Source: Sva-07 sp963793335
Lineage (GTDB): Bacteria; Actinomycetota; Acidimicrobiia; Acidimicrobiales; Ilumatobacteraceae
DNA length: 64,000 nt
Direction: 5' to 3'
Assembly (NCBI GenBank): GCA_963793335.1
Contig: CAWBZS010000001.1
Coordinates: 868,001 to 932,000 of the forward strand
Positions 60,975 to 64,000 of this stretch are shown here, one piece after another (the first letter of the stretch is position 1; each line of letters begins with the position of its first letter). Below the pieces are notes generated by a model that worked only from the letters and a program-made list of their open reading frames with translations, was not told the DNA's origin and did not search any database. The position numbers and the translations under genes are program-made.

Positions 60975-61481
60975 TCAGCGATCGGTTTCGGCGGCTCGAC
61001 GCCGCGTGGAATACTCGACCGATTCGCGCAGGAAGGCGGCGATCACCTCGTCCACCGTTGACGCAGACGTCAGCTCGCGGGCCGGAGCAGGATGCTCCTC
61101 GTCGTGCTCGTGGTTCGGCCCGGCTGCGATCTTGCTCGCCAGCTCCTCGATGCTGTCGGCCAGCAGGTACGCCGACGCCCCGCCGCGCAAGATGCGCTTG
61201 ACCGGGCCGGGCAACTCGATGCCGAACTCCCAGTCGTCGAGTTCGACCACCACCACACGGGCGCCGTGGTACTTGCGACCGAGCGCCCCGATCAGCTGCG
61301 GGCTGCACGCCGGGGTGAGCACCAGATCAGGATGATCGACCGGCTCGCGAACATCGACGACTCGCGCATCGAGCAACTCCGCAAGCCGTGTCCGTGCAGC
61401 CTTCTTCAGCGGGAGTGCGGTCACGATCGTGCGCCGGCGTTCGACCACCTCGACGTCGGGCCCAACTGGTTCGATGCTCAC
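60975..61481 (-). CDS. Hypothetical protein
   Basis: The 168-residue soluble protein starts at GTG 61481 (VSIEPVGPDVEVVERRRTIVTALPLKKAART). It is rich in charged residues, with a hydrophobic middle (VVVVELDDWEFGIELPGPVKRILRGGASAYLLADSIEELASKIAAG) and a charged tail. I see no motif that names a family; the start VDHPDLVLTPACSPQLIGALG region could be a Rossmann-like strand-helix. The gene follows the MFS gene's start by 28 bases on the same strand and could be its operon partner. Confidence 0.6.
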   Translation of the reverse strand: MSIEPVGPDVEVVERRRTIVTALPLKKAARTRLAELLDARVVDVREPVDHPDLVLTPACSPQLIGALGRKYHGARVVVVELDDWEFGIELPGPVKRILRGGASAYLLADSIEELASKIAAGPNHEHDEEHPAPARELTSASTVDEVIAAFLRESVEYSTRRRAAETDR

Positions 61482-61601
61482 CGACCGCACTCCATCGGTG
61501 GAGGATAGTGCAGGACGAAATCGTCCCGGAGACGCCGGCTGGAGCCCGATCGTGCCGTCACCCAGCCACGCCGCAACCGCTGGGCGTGTCAGGATCGACA
61601 G

Positions 61602-62120
61602 ATGGACCCGATCGAGATCCGGGTGGCGCGGCCCGACGACGCCGAAGCAATCGAGCGCTATCACGACGAGTGCTTCAGGAACACCTACGCCGCTCAACTG
61701 CTCGCCGGAGAGTTCGAGGCGCCGGACCGCGATGGGACCAGAGAACAACTCCGCAGCTGGTTCACACCCGGCTCCGAGTTCGTCACGCTGGTGGCCGACC
61801 TCGACGGCGTCCCGATCGGCCACGTCACCGTGTTCCGCCACCATCTCATCCATCTCTTCGTCGAGCCGAACCACCACGGCACCGGGCTCGGTCGGCAACT
61901 GCTGGCCCGAGGAGAGGCCCTGCTCGCCGACGGTGGGTACACCGACGTCGAATTGCACACGCGGGTCGAGAACCACACCGCCGTGGCGTTCTACGAAGCG
62001 ATGGGCTGGACGGTCACCGACCGTCAGGTCCACACGGTCGAGCACGGCATCAGCTACCACGAGCACGTCCTCGTCAAGGCCCACCGGCCCACTGGAGCCA
62101 GCACTGACTTCGTGCGGTGA
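61602..62120 (+). CDS. GNAT-family N-acetyltransferase
   Basis: The 172-residue protein has IRVARPDDAEAIERYHDECFRNTYA at the N-terminus and IHLFVEPNHHGTGLGRQLLARGEALLADGGYTDVELHTRVENHTAVAFYEAMGWTVT, where the HHGTGLG loop binds acetyl-CoA (motif A). The substrate is unknown. It starts at ATG 61602, divergent to the hypothetical gene with 120 bases between the starts. Its stop lies in the first arm of an inverted repeat. Confidence 0.9.
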   Translation: MDPIEIRVARPDDAEAIERYHDECFRNTYAAQLLAGEFEAPDRDGTREQLRSWFTPGSEFVTLVADLDGVPIGHVTVFRHHLIHLFVEPNHHGTGLGRQLLARGEALLADGGYTDVELHTRVENHTAVAFYEAMGWTVTDRQVHTVEHGISYHEHVLVKAHRPTGASTDFVR

Positions 62121-62156
62121 GTTCTCCTGGCGGCAGGTGCACTCACCTCTCACCGC
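62114..62156. terminator. Inverted repeat after the GNAT gene
   Basis: GCGGTGAG (62114-62121, including the stop codon) pairs with CTCACCGC (62149-62156). An inner stem AGGTG/CACCT strengthens it. There is no T-run. It probably ends the GNAT transcript. Confidence 0.5.
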
Positions 62157-62199
62157 AAGGCGATGTCGGCATGGTGCCGCATAGAACCCCGCGCGACCA

Positions 62200-62213
62200 T
62201 TACCCGGTGGTAA
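62200..62213. promoter_or_regulatory. TTACC-N4-GGTAA operator candidate before the glycosyltransferase gene
   Basis: The inverted repeat TTACC-CGGT-GGTAA lies 25 bases before the start codon. It has the same half-sites and spacing as the site at the tetR promoter (35692-35707). TAACCT (62225-62230) may be the -10 box. This suggests that the TetR protein, or a paralogue, controls the glycosyltransferase-methyltransferase operon. That link is inference. Confidence 0.5.
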
Positions 62214-62237
62214 CCGTCCGCCGATAACCTCGCTCGG

Positions 62238-63532
62238 ATGTCGACGGCCGGTCCCGATCCTGATGCTCCGCTCAAGATCGCGTACCTGACGTACCGCGGC
62301 AAGCCCCACGTCGGTGGCCAAGGCGTCTACACCCGCCATCTCACCAAGGCACTCGCCGACCTCGGTCACAGCGTCGAGGTGTTCGGCGGGCAGCCCTATC
62401 CGATCCTCGACGACCGCATCACGCTCACCAAGCTGCCAAGCCTCGACACGTTCAACGACTACTTCCCCGGCCGCTTCCCGGGCTTCTGGGAACTGAAGAC
62501 CCGTGACGACCTCCTCGAGATGGCTGCCTTCATGACCGGAGTGTTCCCGGAGCCGCTCGCGTTCAGCGCTCGCGCCGCCCGTGAACTCATCCCCGCGCGA
62601 GCGAATTCGACCTGGTGCACGACAACCAGTGCCTCGGGTATGGCATCTCCAAGATCGAGAAGACGATCCCGACCATCGTCACGCTGCACCACCCGATCAC
62701 CAAGGACCGCGAGCTCGAAATGAGCCACGCCAAGACCCTGCCGAAGCGTCTGTCTGTCGGTCGGTGGTATTCGTTCGTCAAGATGCAGGGCAAGGTCGCT
62801 GCGAAGATGCCGCGCATCGTGGTGGTCAGCCAGAATTCGATCGACGACATCCACACCGACATGGGCGTCAGCAAGGATCGGATGCGACTGGTGCCGGTGG
62901 GCGTCGATCCCGACCTGTTCAGGCCGCTCGACCACGTCACGCGACGACCGGGGCGCCTGATCACCACTGCGTCGGCCGACGTCGCCCTCAAGGGTCTGTC
63001 GTACCTGTTGCACGCCATGGCAAAACTGCGCACCGAACGCGACGTCACCCTCACCATCATCGGCAAACCGCGTCCCGGCCACTCGATGGACCTCATCGAC
63101 TCCTACGGGCTCGCCCCACACATCGAGTTCGTGTCGGGCGTGAGCGACGAGCGCATCGTCGAGTTGTACGCCGAAGCCGAGATGGCCGTCGTGCCGAGCC
63201 TGTACGAAGGCTTCAGCCTCCCCGCGATCGAGGCGATGTGCACCGCAACGCCGTTGGTGGCGACCGATGGCGGTGCCCTCCCCGAGGTCACCGGCACCGA
63301 CGGTGACACCGTGCTGCAGTGCCCGGCCGGCGATGCCGATGCGCTCACCACGACGATCGCCAGGGGCCTCGATGACCCCGAACTCCGGGCCCGAATCGGA
63401 GCCGCTGGACGCCAACGCGTCCTCGAGCGCTGGACGTGGACCAAGTGCGCACAGGAGACGGTCGAGCAGTACCGAGAGGTCCTGGCGATGCCGCAGAACG
63501 TCGACAAGCTCCGCGCCAACGGTCGGATCTGA
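62238..63532 (+). CDS. GT4-family glycosyltransferase with one frameshift
   Basis: The first part (MSTAGPDPDAPLKIAYLTYRGKPHVGGQGVYTRHLTKALADLGHSVEVFGG) has the GT4 acceptor-side start (GGQGVY). The second part, in another frame, holds FDLVHDNQCLGYGISKIEKTIPTIVTLHHPI, then the nucleotide-sugar domain with IVVVSQNSIDDI, VPVGVDPDLFRPL, LITTASADVALKGL and VVPSLYEGFSLPAIEAMCTATPLVATDGGALPEV (E-x7-E). The frame changes near 62590-62605, as if one base were missing. With the change repaired, the protein would be about 430 residues. It precedes a methyltransferase by two bases. Confidence 0.85.
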
Positions 63533-63533
63533 G

Positions 63534-64000
63534 ATGCTCACGATCAGGTTCGACCAGCTCGGGCTCGCGCCCGGCGACCGCGTCCTCGACGTCGGCGCCG
63601 GCTTCGGTCGCCACATCTTCGAGTGCGCACGCCGGGGTGCCGACGTGGTGGCACTCGACTACGCCGAGGACGAAGTGGTCCAGACCCGAGCCACCCTCGG
63701 CGGAATGGTCGACGCCGGTGAGGTCGACATCGAGCGTTTCAAGGGCGTCTTGCGCGGTGATGCCACCAATCTCCCGTTCGCCGACGATTCGTTCGACGTG
63801 GTGATCACCTCCGAGGTGCTCGAACACATCCAGGACGACGTAGCGGCGATCGCCGAGATGGTCCGGGTGCTCAAGCCCGGCGGCCAGTTCGCTGCGACCG
63901 TCCCGGCGTGGCTCCCCGAGAAGATCAACTGGATGCTGTCCGACGAGTACCACGCCCCCAAGAGCGAAGGTGGCCACGTCCGCATCTACAGCGCTACCGA
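63534..64000 (+). CDS. Class I SAM-dependent methyltransferase, cut at the right edge
   Basis: The first 155 residues show motif I VLDVGAGFGRHIFECARRG, motif II VVALDYAEDEV, and later LRGDATNLPFADDSFDVVITSEVLEHIQDDVAAIAEMVRVLKPGGQF, the standard Methyltransf_11 pattern. ATG 63534 follows the glycosyltransferase stop by one base. The end lies beyond base 64000. It probably modifies the product or acceptor of the same glycan pathway; this is inferred from position. Confidence 0.9.
   Translation, partial: MLTIRFDQLGLAPGDRVLDVGAGFGRHIFECARRGADVVALDYAEDEVVQTRATLGGMVDAGEVDIERFKGVLRGDATNLPFADDSFDVVITSEVLEHIQDDVAAIAEMVRVLKPGGQFAATVPAWLPEKINWMLSDEYHAPKSEGGHVRIYSAT

Overview
The window is high-GC, densely coded bacterial DNA that looks actinobacterial, most likely class Acidimicrobiia (Ilumatobacter-like). 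The taxon is inferred from gene content. The supporting genes are an IclR regulator divergent to leuCD, a leuA leader of the actinobacterial type, an AfsR/SARP-like regulator, a Ddn-type F420 nitroreductase homologue, a sunset-domain protein, a DtxR/IdeR regulator, class E sortases and a HelD-type helicase. Many starts are GTG or TTG. Several genes have a TANNNT -10 box within about 15 bases of the start codon, as expected for leaderless mRNAs. No tRNA, rRNA, CRISPR array, transposase or prophage gene was seen. The longest gene-free stretch is about 270 bases (45170-45437).

Layout. 1-7.3 kb: 3' part of nadA, a DoxX-like protein, a small hypothetical, an aminoglycoside-phosphotransferase-like kinase, IclR regulator divergent to leuC-leuD, a PGPGW membrane protein, and a frame-disrupted lipoprotein hydrolase. 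7.4-16.2 kb: AfsR-like regulator, Ddn-like protein, YggT-like protein, DEAD-box helicase, leuA behind a leader peptide and attenuator, sunset-domain protein, ferredoxin, pyrF. 16.2-26.2 kb: serA divergent to a four-gene operon linked by ATGA overlaps (membrane protein, GNAT, MenC/N-acylamino-acid racemase-like enolase, SCP2), then Mrp, a zincin, a family A DNA polymerase, a DUF4328-like protein and a SixA-like phosphatase. 26.3-33.2 kb: a complete minus-strand System I cytochrome c maturation operon, ccmABCDEFGHI, including a 44-residue ccmD. 33.2-48.3 kb: a frame-disrupted sortase, enoyl-CoA hydratase, a TetR regulator, carotenoid oxygenase, an IscA-like protein, Lhr helicase, a PCu(A)C copper chaperone, an ABC-F ATPase flanked by related palindromes, a DEAD/DEAH helicase, and an IdeR-like regulator with a lipoprotein. 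48.4-64 kb: IPNS-like oxygenase, a frameshifted helD, hemE-hemH-hemY, a second sortase, an Lnt-like protein with Ser at the catalytic Cys position, dtd, an aldose epimerase-like protein, a PhyH-like oxygenase, an MFS transporter, GNAT, a frameshifted glycosyltransferase and a partial methyltransferase.

How the genes work together. Leucine synthesis appears twice: leuCD next to its probable IclR regulator, and leuA under leader-peptide attenuation. The ccm operon assembles c-type cytochromes outside the membrane. The hemE-hemH-hemY run supplies heme. Four genes (lipoprotein hydrolase, sortase 1, helD, glycosyltransferase) contain nine apparent reading-frame changes in all, with the protein signal continuing in the new frame each time. 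This points to sequence errors or very recent mutations rather than old decay. Two families of intergenic palindromes and a TTACC-N4-GGTAA motif shared by the tetR and glycosyltransferase promoters are the main non-coding signals.
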